Below are positions 1 to 6,770 of a stretch of DNA of 13,320 nucleotides, one piece after another. Below the pieces are notes generated by a model. It did not search any database. It worked only from the letters and a program-made list of their open reading frames with translations, and was not told where the DNA came from. This DNA comes from Tateyamaria sp. (lineage in GTDB: Bacteria; Pseudomonadota; Alphaproteobacteria; Rhodobacterales; Rhodobacteraceae): positions 1 to 13,320 of the forward strand of contig JABITU010000134.1 of assembly GCA_018668195.1 (NCBI GenBank). Reading direction: 5' to 3'. The position numbers and the translations under genes were made by a program. Positions within the stretch are counted from its first letter, which is position 1. Each line of letters opens with the position of its first letter.

Positions 1-177
1 GATTACATCGTGTGTATAGAGCGCTACCTCATTCCCTTCTTTGGAGCACAGTTTGTCACCTCAATCGATTACCAGAAAATCCAAGACTTCTATGAGTGGC
101 GGCGTGCAAAGATGGGGCGTGAGCCAAAGGCAAGCACGCTTAATACTCATAACTCAGCCATGAACCGTGAGACTTGA
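1..177 (+). pseudogene. Phage-type tyrosine recombinase (integrase), truncated remnant
   Basis: Frame 1 is open from the window edge to a TGA at 175-177. It encodes about 58 residues resembling the SAM-like core-binding domain that precedes the catalytic domain in phage integrases: ERYLIPFFG, then FYEWRRAKMG, then the family-typical KASTLNTHNSAMNR. In intact relatives the chain continues past this asparagine-arginine into a helix and then the catalytic domain. Here similarity stops at about base 168 and a stop follows two codons later, so the whole catalytic part (the R-H-R-Y residues) is missing. The 5' end lies outside the window. It cannot be an active recombinase. Recognition is from motif memory, without a search; the domain call is fairly sure and the exact family is not. 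Its position facing a broken phage primase at the other end of the window suggests an old integrated element. Confidence 0.75.
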
Positions 178-249
178 GCTGACCGATAGTTGTCCATTCG
201 GGGCTGCCAAGTTAATCATACGCTTAATAGATTTTTGGGAGTTTTGATT

Positions 250-1251
250 GTGAAAAACAGACAGCTTGGACATGAAGGACCAATGGTCCATCCGATTGGC
301 TTTGGAGCGATGTCATTTTCTGATTTCTATGGAACAACCAACGAGCGCGAAAGTCACGCTATTTTGGATATGGCAATGGACGCTGGCGTCAGCCATCTCG
401 ACACATCAAACGTCTATGGAATGGGCCGATCTGAGACAGTTATTGGCAACTACATTAAAGCTAATTCGCAAGCGCAGGACCATTTTGTTATCGCGACCAA
501 GGGCGGAATCACTCGCAATCCGACTGGTCCAGGCAATATTTTCAACAACTCCCCCAAGCATTTGAAAACCGAACTCGAAAACAGTTTAAGACGTTTGGGT
601 GTGGAAGCTGTTGATCTTTATTACCTCCATCGTCGTGATCACAATGTTCCGATTGAGGAAGTGACAGAGACGCTTGCCGCATTTGTTAAATCTGGCAAAG
701 TTAAAGCGATCGGATTCTCAGAGATAGCACCCACCACGCTGCGCCGTGCGCATGCGGTTCATCCTGTGGCTGCTGTGCAATCTGAATATTCGCTTTCGAC
801 TCGTTCACCTGAACTAGGCCTTATCCAAACTTGCGCAGAGCTTGGCGTTTCGATGGTTGCATTTTCACCTGTAGGTCGCTCCTTGCTGACCGACTGTCCA
901 ATAAGCATGGCTGCCGCACAAGATCTTGCCTTCTTAAAAAACAACCCTCGCTTTATGACGCCAAATTATGAAGCAAATTTTCTTGCCACTGCAGGGTTCC
1001 GATCACTGGCGGCAGATAAGGGGCTATCTGCTGCGGGCCTAGCCATCGCATGGCTTCTAGCACAAGGTGATCATGTCCTCCCAATTCCAGGTACTCGCTC
1101 TGTCTCGCATTTTGCCGAGCTCTTACAAGCCTCCAACTGCACTTTGACTTCTGGCGACCTTGAAGCAATTGAATCCATTTTACCAATTGGCTGGGCTCAC
1201 GGGGATCGATATTCTGAAGCGCAATGGATCGGACCAGAGAGATATTGCTAA
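250..1251 (+). CDS. Aldo/keto reductase, NADPH-dependent
   Basis: A 333-residue cytoplasmic TIM-barrel oxidoreductase, expected to interconvert an aldehyde or ketone and an alcohol with NAD(P)H. The four family catalytic residues are visible: Asp51 and Tyr56 in LDTSNVYGMG, Lys84 in IATKGG, and His127 in LYYLHRRD. The strand AIGFSEI (about 153-159) and the C-terminal IPGTRS motif, which binds the cofactor phosphate in this family, are also present. The length is normal. The chosen start is GTG at 250, with GGGAG at 237-241 eight bases upstream; the in-frame TTG at 190 would add 20 unfamily-like residues and lacks a ribosome site. It stands alone on its strand, begins 72 bases after the broken integrase and converges on tctE, so a link to the tricarboxylate locus is not shown. 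The substrate is unknown. Confidence 0.9.
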   Translation: MKNRQLGHEGPMVHPIGFGAMSFSDFYGTTNERESHAILDMAMDAGVSHLDTSNVYGMGRSETVIGNYIKANSQAQDHFVIATKGGITRNPTGPGNIFNNSPKHLKTELENSLRRLGVEAVDLYYLHRRDHNVPIEEVTETLAAFVKSGKVKAIGFSEIAPTTLRRAHAVHPVAAVQSEYSLSTRSPELGLIQTCAELGVSMVAFSPVGRSLLTDCPISMAAAQDLAFLKNNPRFMTPNYEANFLATAGFRSLAADKGLSAAGLAIAWLLAQGDHVLPIPGTRSVSHFAELLQASNCTLTSGDLEAIESILPIGWAHGDRYSEAQWIGPERYC

Positions 1252-1265
1252 TTAACGCCATTTTT

Positions 1266-1322
1266 ATTGACGCACTCATTTCAAGCTAAACCGTGATGCT
1301 GCTCTGGTTGAGTGGCGTCAAT
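1266..1322. repeat. Imperfect inverted repeat between convergent genes
   Basis: ATTGACGCACTCA at 1266-1278 is the reverse complement of TGAGTGGCGTCAAT at 1309-1322 apart from one extra base, with 30 bases between the arms. It lies in the 147-base gap downstream of both the aldo/keto reductase and tctE. It could act as a weak bidirectional transcription stop, although no clear T run follows on either side, or it could be debris of a mobile element. No protein-coding remnant was recognised here. Confidence 0.4.
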
Positions 1323-1398
1323 TAGTGAGCGCATAGATTTAGGTTGTGCCAGCAATCTGGTGCGTGTTCTCATTAGTTTGACAGCTCCCAAAAATTGG

Positions 1399-2754
1399 TT
1401 AATGGGCTAAAGGTATCGTCAATTTTATTAAAGCCCCGGAAGCGGTTTCTAAAAGTTCCAGGCACCCATTATGGTTTTCTATCACTCTGCTTGCAATAGG
1501 CAGCCCCAAGCCGCTGCCTGGCCCGCCACTGGCTTGCGAAAAACGGCTGAGTGCTTTGATATGCTTGCTGATGGGAATGCCAATGCCATCGTCGTTGATG
1601 ACTAGAAATGCGTTTAATCCGTCCTGTGACAAAGATATTGTGATTTGTGTCAGGCCATCACCACCGTGGGTGAGTGAGTTGTCTAGCAGATTTAACACCG
1701 CTTCCTGCAGCATCGTTGAGTCGCCCATGACCATGACGTCACCTGTGGGGAGGACGCAAATCAGCTCTACGCCGCAATCAATATATTTCTGGGTAAAAGC
1801 TGTGCTGACGTTGCGCACAAAAGCTACAAGTTCAACAGGCAATCCTGAACGTAGAATGTCAGTACCGCTTGCCCGCTCAAATGATAAAAGCTTGTTTGTC
1901 AGGTCGCTAGCCTCTCTAGCGGCCGTGACCAATTCGGCACTACGCTTTTTTGCGGCTATCGGGTTTGGTGCGTTTTCAACGGCTTCAGCCAGCGCAAGCA
2001 CACCAGCTACTGGGTTCCTGAGTTGGTGGGCCGCGTTTGAGATGAATTCGTCCTTGGAACTGATCCGCCGCGAAATGCGGTCCAATAATGCGTTAAGCGT
2101 ATTCACAAGCCCCTGCGTTTCGGCAGGCACAGTACGGCGTATGGGTTCAAGTTCGCTTGGTGTGCGTTTTGCGATCGCCCTTTCTAGATCAAGCAAGGGG
2201 CGCAAGCCCAGCCCGACGCCAAACCAGACTACGATAGCAACGCTAAGAACCAAAAGGAAGATTACGGCGAAAGACCGTGAAAGAACATCACGCACAAAAC
2301 TGCTGCGCACATCCGCGCTTTGCCAGACGGTGATGCTGAAAACGCCGGCAACGCCACTGACAACAGTACTGTCATGATAGCGCAGCACGCGAACTTTCGC
2401 ACCCTGATAGATGCTGTTGTAATATTGTGGATCGGTTGGAGACGCGTTTGGTAACACTGGTGGGGTTGAATACCCTGTGACGAAAACACCGTCCGGTGCA
2501 TACACATGATAAAAGATTGCCCCACCCGATGTATCGTTCAAAAGTCGCTGCGTGGGCGGACTGATTGCATCACCATCCGAAAGAGCCACATCGCGCGAAA
2601 TGGCAAGCGCGGCAGACAAGAGACCACGATCGAAAATGCTTTCGGCGCGATCTGTTGTTGTGCGAAATTGCCATGCCGCAGCTATGAGCGATATCACCAG
2701 AAGGGGGGGCAATATGATTACCGTCAGTCTCGCGCGCAGGGAGTTCAGTTTCAT
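1399..2754 (-). CDS. tctE: Sensor histidine kinase, TctE-type
   Basis: A 451-residue inner-membrane sensor kinase that phosphorylates the response regulator encoded just upstream. Order seen: membrane helix at about 10-28; a periplasmic sensing region at about 30-155 of the kind found in two-component kinases for carboxylates; a second helix at about 161-183; a HAMP-like linker starting GLRPLLDLERAI; the H-box with phospho-acceptor His243 in HQLRNP; the N-box with Asn359 in NLLDN; and the ATP-lid glycines in NDDGIGIP (about 387-394) and GPGSGLGL (about 411-418). All elements needed for kinase activity are present. In the H-box, asparagine stands where threonine is more usual. The ATG overlaps the tctD stop by four bases (ATGA), implying translational coupling. 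The call rests on domain layout plus the divergent tctC; the ligand is presumably the transported tricarboxylate. A run of seven C on the coding strand (2703-2709) falls near residues 16-18. Confidence 0.88.
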   Translation of the reverse strand: MKLNSLRARLTVIILPPLLVISLIAAAWQFRTTTDRAESIFDRGLLSAALAISRDVALSDGDAISPPTQRLLNDTSGGAIFYHVYAPDGVFVTGYSTPPVLPNASPTDPQYYNSIYQGAKVRVLRYHDSTVVSGVAGVFSITVWQSADVRSSFVRDVLSRSFAVIFLLVLSVAIVVWFGVGLGLRPLLDLERAIAKRTPSELEPIRRTVPAETQGLVNTLNALLDRISRRISSKDEFISNAAHQLRNPVAGVLALAEAVENAPNPIAAKKRSAELVTAAREASDLTNKLLSFERASGTDILRSGLPVELVAFVRNVSTAFTQKYIDCGVELICVLPTGDVMVMGDSTMLQEAVLNLLDNSLTHGGDGLTQITISLSQDGLNAFLVINDDGIGIPISKHIKALSRFSQASGGPGSGLGLPIASRVIENHNGCLELLETASGALIKLTIPLAH

Positions 2755-3425
2755 TTCGTCGTCTCAGCTGACATCTGGTAGCCTAGACCACGCCGCATTC
2801 CGATTGTGATGCCATGAGTTTTCAGTCGGCGGCGCAATCGCGATACATATACCTCTACGACCGTTTCTTCGACATCTGCTCCCGTTCCATAGACGTGATC
2901 CAGTACAGTGTTTTTTGAAACAGTACGCCCTTCTGCGGCGAGCAGGCATTCAAATACAGACATTTCGCGACGTGGCAGATCAAGCTCGACTTCGCCGTCA
3001 AACAATTGGCGCGATGTCGGGTCAAACTGCAAAGCACCAAAAGTGCGACGTTGTTGTTGTGGAATAGCGCGTCTGCGCAGTAGTGCACGCACGCGTGCTT
3101 TAAGTTCTGCCATCTCAAAAGGTTTGATCAGGTAATCATCAGCCCCTGCATCGAGGCCGTTAACACGGTCTTGTGTTTCAGCACGCGCAGTGAGCAAGAT
3201 CACCGGACGGTTATCGCTGCGTGCACGCATTTGCGACAGCAGCGTTAACCCATCCAGTCCGGGCAGGTTGATATCAAGGATCACCAGATCCGCCTGATCC
3301 TGAGACAAGTAGCCCTGCGCTGCTCCGCCATTATGTAACACATCCACGGCATGGCCTGCGTCCTCAAGACTGTAGGCAATGCCTTTGGCAAGGCTAATAT
3401 TGTCCTCAACAAGTGTGATCCGCAT
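2751..3425 (-). CDS. tctD: Response regulator, OmpR/PhoB family, TctD-type
   Basis: A 224-residue DNA-binding response regulator, partner of TctE. The receiver domain (about 1-118) shows the acidic pocket Glu7-Asp8, phospho-acceptor Asp51 in VILDINLPG, Thr79 and Lys101 (YLIKPF). The C-terminal winged helix (about 128-220) ends in the family signature VYVSRLRRRL and RRGLGY. The start is ATG at 3425, where the conserved MRITLVEDN begins; the open frame extends upstream, but those extra residues have no receiver similarity and would run into the tctC leader. It diverges from tctC, with 139 bases between the start codons, and its likely binding site (tandem heptamers) lies 18 bases upstream of this start. 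The predicted role is to activate tctC and the genes after it in response to an external tricarboxylate, and possibly to control itself. This follows the known tctDE-tctCBA arrangement. Confidence 0.9.
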   Translation of the reverse strand: MRITLVEDNISLAKGIAYSLEDAGHAVDVLHNGGAAQGYLSQDQADLVILDINLPGLDGLTLLSQMRARSDNRPVILLTARAETQDRVNGLDAGADDYLIKPFEMAELKARVRALLRRRAIPQQQRRTFGALQFDPTSRQLFDGEVELDLPRREMSVFECLLAAEGRTVSKNTVLDHVYGTGADVEETVVEVYVSRLRRRLKTHGITIGMRRGLGYQMSAETTK

Positions 3426-3442
3426 TTTGGCAATTCTTAACT

Positions 3443-3460
3443 GTGCAAGTCTCGTGCAAG
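3443..3460. promoter_or_regulatory. Candidate TctD operator: tandem GTGCAAG heptamers
   Basis: GTGCAAG occurs at 3443-3449 and again, identical, at 3454-3460, four bases apart, giving an 11-base period on one face of the helix. Direct heptamers with four-base gaps are the classical arrangement for OmpR/PhoB-family dimers such as PhoB at pho boxes. The pair lies between tctD and tctC, and its second copy covers the -35 position of the tctC promoter proposed here. Binding by TctD is inferred. Confidence 0.6.
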
Positions 3461-3478
3461 GTTCGCAGGTTAGTAACG

Positions 3479-3484
3479 TAAAAT
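3479..3484 (+). promoter_or_regulatory. Putative -10 box of the tctC promoter
   Basis: TAAAAT matches the sigma-70 -10 consensus at five of six positions. It lies 18 bases after the tandem heptamers, and no good -35 hexamer is present, as expected for an activator-dependent promoter whose activator occupies the -35 region. Transcription would start near 3491, leaving a leader of about 75 bases before tctC. Confidence 0.4.
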
Positions 3485-3524
3485 CAACTGGGGGCGGACA
3501 CCCCCTATGACGATTCGATAAACA

Positions 3525-3542
3525 CCCCTTCGGGAGAAGGGG
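3525..3542 (+). other. Hairpin in the tctC leader
   Basis: CCCCTTC (3525-3531) pairs perfectly with GAAGGGG (3536-3542) across a GGGA loop of the stable GNRA type. It ends 11 bases before the GGGAGG ribosome site of tctC (3554-3559). A second short GC stem (GGGGG 3490-3494 with CCCCC 3501-3505) lies upstream. No T run follows, so it is not a terminator; mRNA stabilisation or control of translation is plausible. Confidence 0.5.
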
Positions 3543-3564
3543 CATTCAAAACTGGGAGGTTTAT

Positions 3565-4671
3565 ATGTCCACTTTTAAAACTACGCATCGCGCAGCCATG
3601 GGTCTTGTGGCCGTGGCCGCAGCTACATTCGGCTTGCAGGCAAATGCAGGTGGTCACGGAATTGATTTGGCGGGCAAAACCGTTGAATGGATCATTCCGT
3701 TCTCCGAAACAGGTGGTTCTGCCAAATGGGCTAATTTCTACGCACCTTTGCTGTCTGAGGCCCTGCCAGGTACACCTACTGTTGTTGTGAAATTCATGCC
3801 AGGTGCAGGTTCCACGAAGGGTGCGAACTTTTTCCAAGAGCAGACCTATGATGATGGCACGCTGATCTTTGGGTCTTCCGGTTCCACTCAGTTCCCTTAT
3901 CTGTTGGGTGACCCACGTGTGAAGTTTGAATATGATGACTGGAACGTTGTTCTTGCATCGGGCACCGGCGGTGTTGCTTACCTCCCGCCAGAGCTGGCTG
4001 CAAAAATGGACGGTATGAATGCTGCTGGTTTACAGGGTGAAGATTTCATCTATGGCAACCAAGGCGCAACACGTCTTGACCTTGTTCCCACATTGGCATG
4101 GGAAATGCTTGGCCTGAACGTTGAAAGCGTTATGGGCATTAAAGGTCGTGGCGATGGCCGTTTGATGTTTGAACGTGGTGAAGCCAACATTGATTATCAG
4201 ACATCTTCTTCCTACTTGTCTGGCGTGACGCCGCTTGTTGAAGCGGGCACAGCTGTGCCAATGATGTCGTGGGGCGCGCTGGATGATGCGGGTAACATTG
4301 TACGTGACCCGACATTCCCAGAAATGCCAACGTTCAAAGAAGTCTGCGAAGCCACAGACGTCTGCGAGACATCCGGCGAGAAATGGGAAGCGTGGAAAGC
4401 CTTCTTTATCGCGGGTTTCCCTGCACAAAAAATGGTATTCTTACCACAAGGTGCAAGCGCAGATGCAATGGCGACTTACACGGCTGCATTTGAAACCGTG
4501 AAAGCGCGTGCGGACTTCTCTGAAATCTCTGCTAAGCGTTTGGGCAAATACCCACAGATGACGGGTGCTGCGGCTGAAACAGCCAAGGCAAGCGCGACCC
4601 AAGTATCCCCTGAAGCCAAAGCGTTTATCGTGAACTGGCTGCAGGAAAAATACGGCGTATCGCTGAACTAA
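3565..4671 (+). CDS. tctC: Tripartite tricarboxylate transporter substrate-binding protein, TctC family
   Basis: A 368-residue periplasmic binding protein that captures a carboxylated solute and delivers it to the TctA/TctB membrane unit. The N-terminus is a clear Sec signal peptide: basic start, hydrophobic stretch at about 11-26 and a probable cleavage at ANA|GG after residue 28. The mature chain shows the TctC landmarks in order: VEWIIPFSETGGS, then VVKFMPGAGSTKGANFF, then DDGTLIFGSSG. The usual Asp after the GGS motif is replaced by Ala-Lys-Trp, and the protein is some 40 residues longer than typical members, so this is a divergent branch. The start ATG is preceded by GGGAGG five bases upstream. 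It is the first gene of the plus-strand operon, is followed by an intrinsic terminator before the permease gene, and is probably controlled by TctD. The family call is firm; the ligand is inferred from the neighbours. Confidence 0.85.
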   Translation: MSTFKTTHRAAMGLVAVAAATFGLQANAGGHGIDLAGKTVEWIIPFSETGGSAKWANFYAPLLSEALPGTPTVVVKFMPGAGSTKGANFFQEQTYDDGTLIFGSSGSTQFPYLLGDPRVKFEYDDWNVVLASGTGGVAYLPPELAAKMDGMNAAGLQGEDFIYGNQGATRLDLVPTLAWEMLGLNVESVMGIKGRGDGRLMFERGEANIDYQTSSSYLSGVTPLVEAGTAVPMMSWGALDDAGNIVRDPTFPEMPTFKEVCEATDVCETSGEKWEAWKAFFIAGFPAQKMVFLPQGASADAMATYTAAFETVKARADFSEISAKRLGKYPQMTGAAAETAKASATQVSPEAKAFIVNWLQEKYGVSLN

Positions 4672-4684
4672 GCTTCGTTTTTTG

Positions 4685-4717
4685 AACGCCCCGCCTGTTT
4701 TTTGGTGGGGCGTTTTT
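4685..4717 (+). terminator. Intrinsic terminator after tctC
   Basis: An 11-pair stem formed by 4685-4695 and 4704-4714 (core ACGCCCC with GGGGCGT, one G-T pair) around an 8-base loop is followed by a T run to 4717. It sits 13 bases past the tctC stop and 25 bases before the permease start. Partial read-through would give more binding protein than permease, as is common in binding-protein transport operons. Confidence 0.85.
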
Positions 4718-4742
4718 GCAAGCGAAGGGGAGGCTGAAGCAT

Positions 4743-6770
4743 ATGGAAATTATCATGGAGGCGCTGCCCGCACTCGGCGATGCTTGGGGATTGATCCTGC
4801 AGCCTGTTGTTCTGGGCTATTTGGTTCTAGGTGTTCTAATGGGGTTGTGCATTGGCGTTTTCCCCGGCCTTGGTGGGATTGCTGGGCTATCGTTACTGCT
4901 GCCCTTTATGTTCGGGATGGAACCTGTCCTTGGCCTCGCGTTAATGATCGGTATGGTCGCTGTGGTGCCAACCTCCGACACGTTCGCTTCGGTTTTAATG
5001 GGCATCCCTGGATCGTCCGCCTCACAGGCCACTGTGCTCGACGGCTTTCCAATGGCCAAGAAAGGGCAGGCGGCGCGCGCGCTTTCTGCCGCTTTCGCAT
5101 CATCGCTTTTCGGTGGTTTGGTTGGGGCCACATTCCTCACGGTCTTTATTTTGATTGCACGGCCTATCGTTTTGGAATTCCGGACGCCAGAGTTGCTGAT
5201 GATCACCATCTTTGGCCTTTCGATGGTGGGTATCCTGGCGGGTCGTGTCGCGATCAAGGGGATTGTTGCGGCGGGGTTAGGCATGCTGATTGGCACCATC
5301 GGGGAGGGGGCCTCCTCAGGTGATTTGCGCATGTCATCTTATGATTTCCCCTATCTGACTGACGGATTAAAACTGGTCATAGTTGGTTTAGGCATCTTTG
5401 CCATCCCCGAGATAATTTCGCTGCTGCGCCAAGACCGCGCGATCAGCCAAGAACCGCAACTTGGTGGTGGCTGGTTGCTGGGTGTCAAAGATTGGTTCGC
5501 CAACATATGGTTGTCTGTGCGCTGCTCGATCATTGGTGTTGTCGTCGGAGTTATCCCTGGATTGGGAGGCTCAGTCGTTGACTGGATTGCTTATGGCCAT
5601 GCGGTGCAATCCACACCTGATAAATCAAATTTTGGCAAAGGCGAAGTGCGCGGCGTGATTGGCCCTGAAAGTTCCAATAATGCCAAGGAGGGTGGTGGGC
5701 TGGTGCCGACGCTGCTGTTTGGTATTCCGGGATCCGGATCGATGGCAATTTTCATCGGTGCGATTGCTTTGCTGGGCTCTGGGCAGATCGAAGTTGGCCC
5801 TTCTATGTTGAAAAACAACCTTGATATCACTTATGCGATAGTATGGTTGCTGGCACTGGCCAATGTTGTGGGCACCCTGATCTGCATCGCGGCCTCTGGC
5901 GGCATTGCTAAATTGACGACAATCCGCTTTGTGCTTTTGGCCCCTTTCTTGTTTATGATTATCAGTTTCGCAGCTTTCCAGTCGGGGCAAAATCTGATGG
6001 ATCTTGTTGCGCTGTTTGCGATCGGCTTTCTGGGTATCCTGATGCGCCGGTTTGATTGGTCGCGGCCCGCGTTTCTGATTGGTTTTGTGCTATCAAACCC
6101 TGCTGAAACCTACGCCAACCAAGCGGTCCAGATTGCCAGTTCGCGCTTTCGCAAAGGCTTTGGGGAGGGGATTGACTACATCTTCTCACCCATCGTTATC
6201 ATCTTGATGCTGATCACCGTGATCTCGGTCGTGTTGGGTTTGCGTCATGCCAAACACATCATGGTAGAGGGCGATATCAAAGCCGGATCCAAACGCGCGC
6301 CAATGGTCTTTATGCTGCTCGTTACTGCATTTATCGGCTATGCACTGTATGATGCCAACGCGATCCCCAGTTATAGTCGCGACCGAGTCTTTCCGATTTT
6401 TGTGGCAAGTATTTGTCTGATTGGGTGCGCATTCTTAATCATCCTAATGATGCTCAAGTCCGAGACAGATACGATGTTTGCCGATCGCGAACTGAATGGA
6501 GAGGATGCAGATGCGACCCACGGATTGTGGTCTACACTGGCGTGGTTCGCGTCCCTTTTGGTGCTGACCTCTTTGCTGGGGTTCATCCTCGCATTGGCCT
6601 TGTTTTTGTTCGCCTTTATGATCATCCGTGCGCGGGTTGGAACAGTGTTTGCCACTCTCTATACAGTCTCAGGCATTGTGTTTATCTGCGCGATGGCATG
6701 GTTGCTGCACCGTGATTTCCCCCCCGGTCTTTTACAGGAATACTTTACACTACCATGGCCCTTCACATGA
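4743..6770 (+). CDS. Tripartite tricarboxylate transporter permease, TctA fused to TctB
   Basis: A 675-residue inner-membrane protein that should move the acid delivered by TctC, driven by an ion gradient. Residues 1 to about 505 are TctA. They show the twofold internal repeat of that family: GVFPGLGG near 38-45 and GVIPGLGG near 268-275, with GIPGS near 87-91 and again near 327-331. Residues from about 517 to the end form an extra segment of four or so membrane helices with a polar loop at about 575-595. That matches a TctB small subunit, normally a separate protein of about 150 residues. No free tctB gene is seen nearby, which supports a fusion. The start is ATG 4743, with GGGGAGG at 4727-4733; a TTG at 4716 is in frame but lies in the terminator tail. 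The stop overlaps the next gene by four bases, implying coupled translation. Confidence 0.88.
   Translation: MEIIMEALPALGDAWGLILQPVVLGYLVLGVLMGLCIGVFPGLGGIAGLSLLLPFMFGMEPVLGLALMIGMVAVVPTSDTFASVLMGIPGSSASQATVLDGFPMAKKGQAARALSAAFASSLFGGLVGATFLTVFILIARPIVLEFRTPELLMITIFGLSMVGILAGRVAIKGIVAAGLGMLIGTIGEGASSGDLRMSSYDFPYLTDGLKLVIVGLGIFAIPEIISLLRQDRAISQEPQLGGGWLLGVKDWFANIWLSVRCSIIGVVVGVIPGLGGSVVDWIAYGHAVQSTPDKSNFGKGEVRGVIGPESSNNAKEGGGLVPTLLFGIPGSGSMAIFIGAIALLGSGQIEVGPSMLKNNLDITYAIVWLLALANVVGTLICIAASGGIAKLTTIRFVLLAPFLFMIISFAAFQSGQNLMDLVALFAIGFLGILMRRFDWSRPAFLIGFVLSNPAETYANQAVQIASSRFRKGFGEGIDYIFSPIVIILMLITVISVVLGLRHAKHIMVEGDIKAGSKRAPMVFMLLVTAFIGYALYDANAIPSYSRDRVFPIFVASICLIGCAFLIILMMLKSETDTMFADRELNGEDADATHGLWSTLAWFASLLVLTSLLGFILALALFLFAFMIIRARVGTVFATLYTVSGIVFICAMAWLLHRDFPPGLLQEYFTLPWPFT

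Noticed and set aside
190..249. The TTG start and a possible promoter for the aldo/keto reductase
   Set aside because: The extra residues do not resemble the family, and TTGTCC at 190-195 has no acceptable -10 box at the right spacing.
1556..2377. A 273-codon open frame on the plus strand opposite tctE
   Set aside because: It is antisense to a kinase with all its motifs intact, its product is low-complexity Ser/Thr/Arg-rich, and it has no ribosome site; it is a shadow of tctE codon use.
3426..3545. A 40-residue extension at the start of TctD
   Set aside because: It has no receiver-domain similarity and would occupy the tctC promoter, operator and leader; MRITLVEDN at 3425 is the normal N-terminus.
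4682..5323. A 213-codon plus-strand frame overlapping the permease start
   Set aside because: It begins inside the terminator, is Trp/Arg/Gly-rich without any motif, and runs in another frame of a clear TctA coding region.
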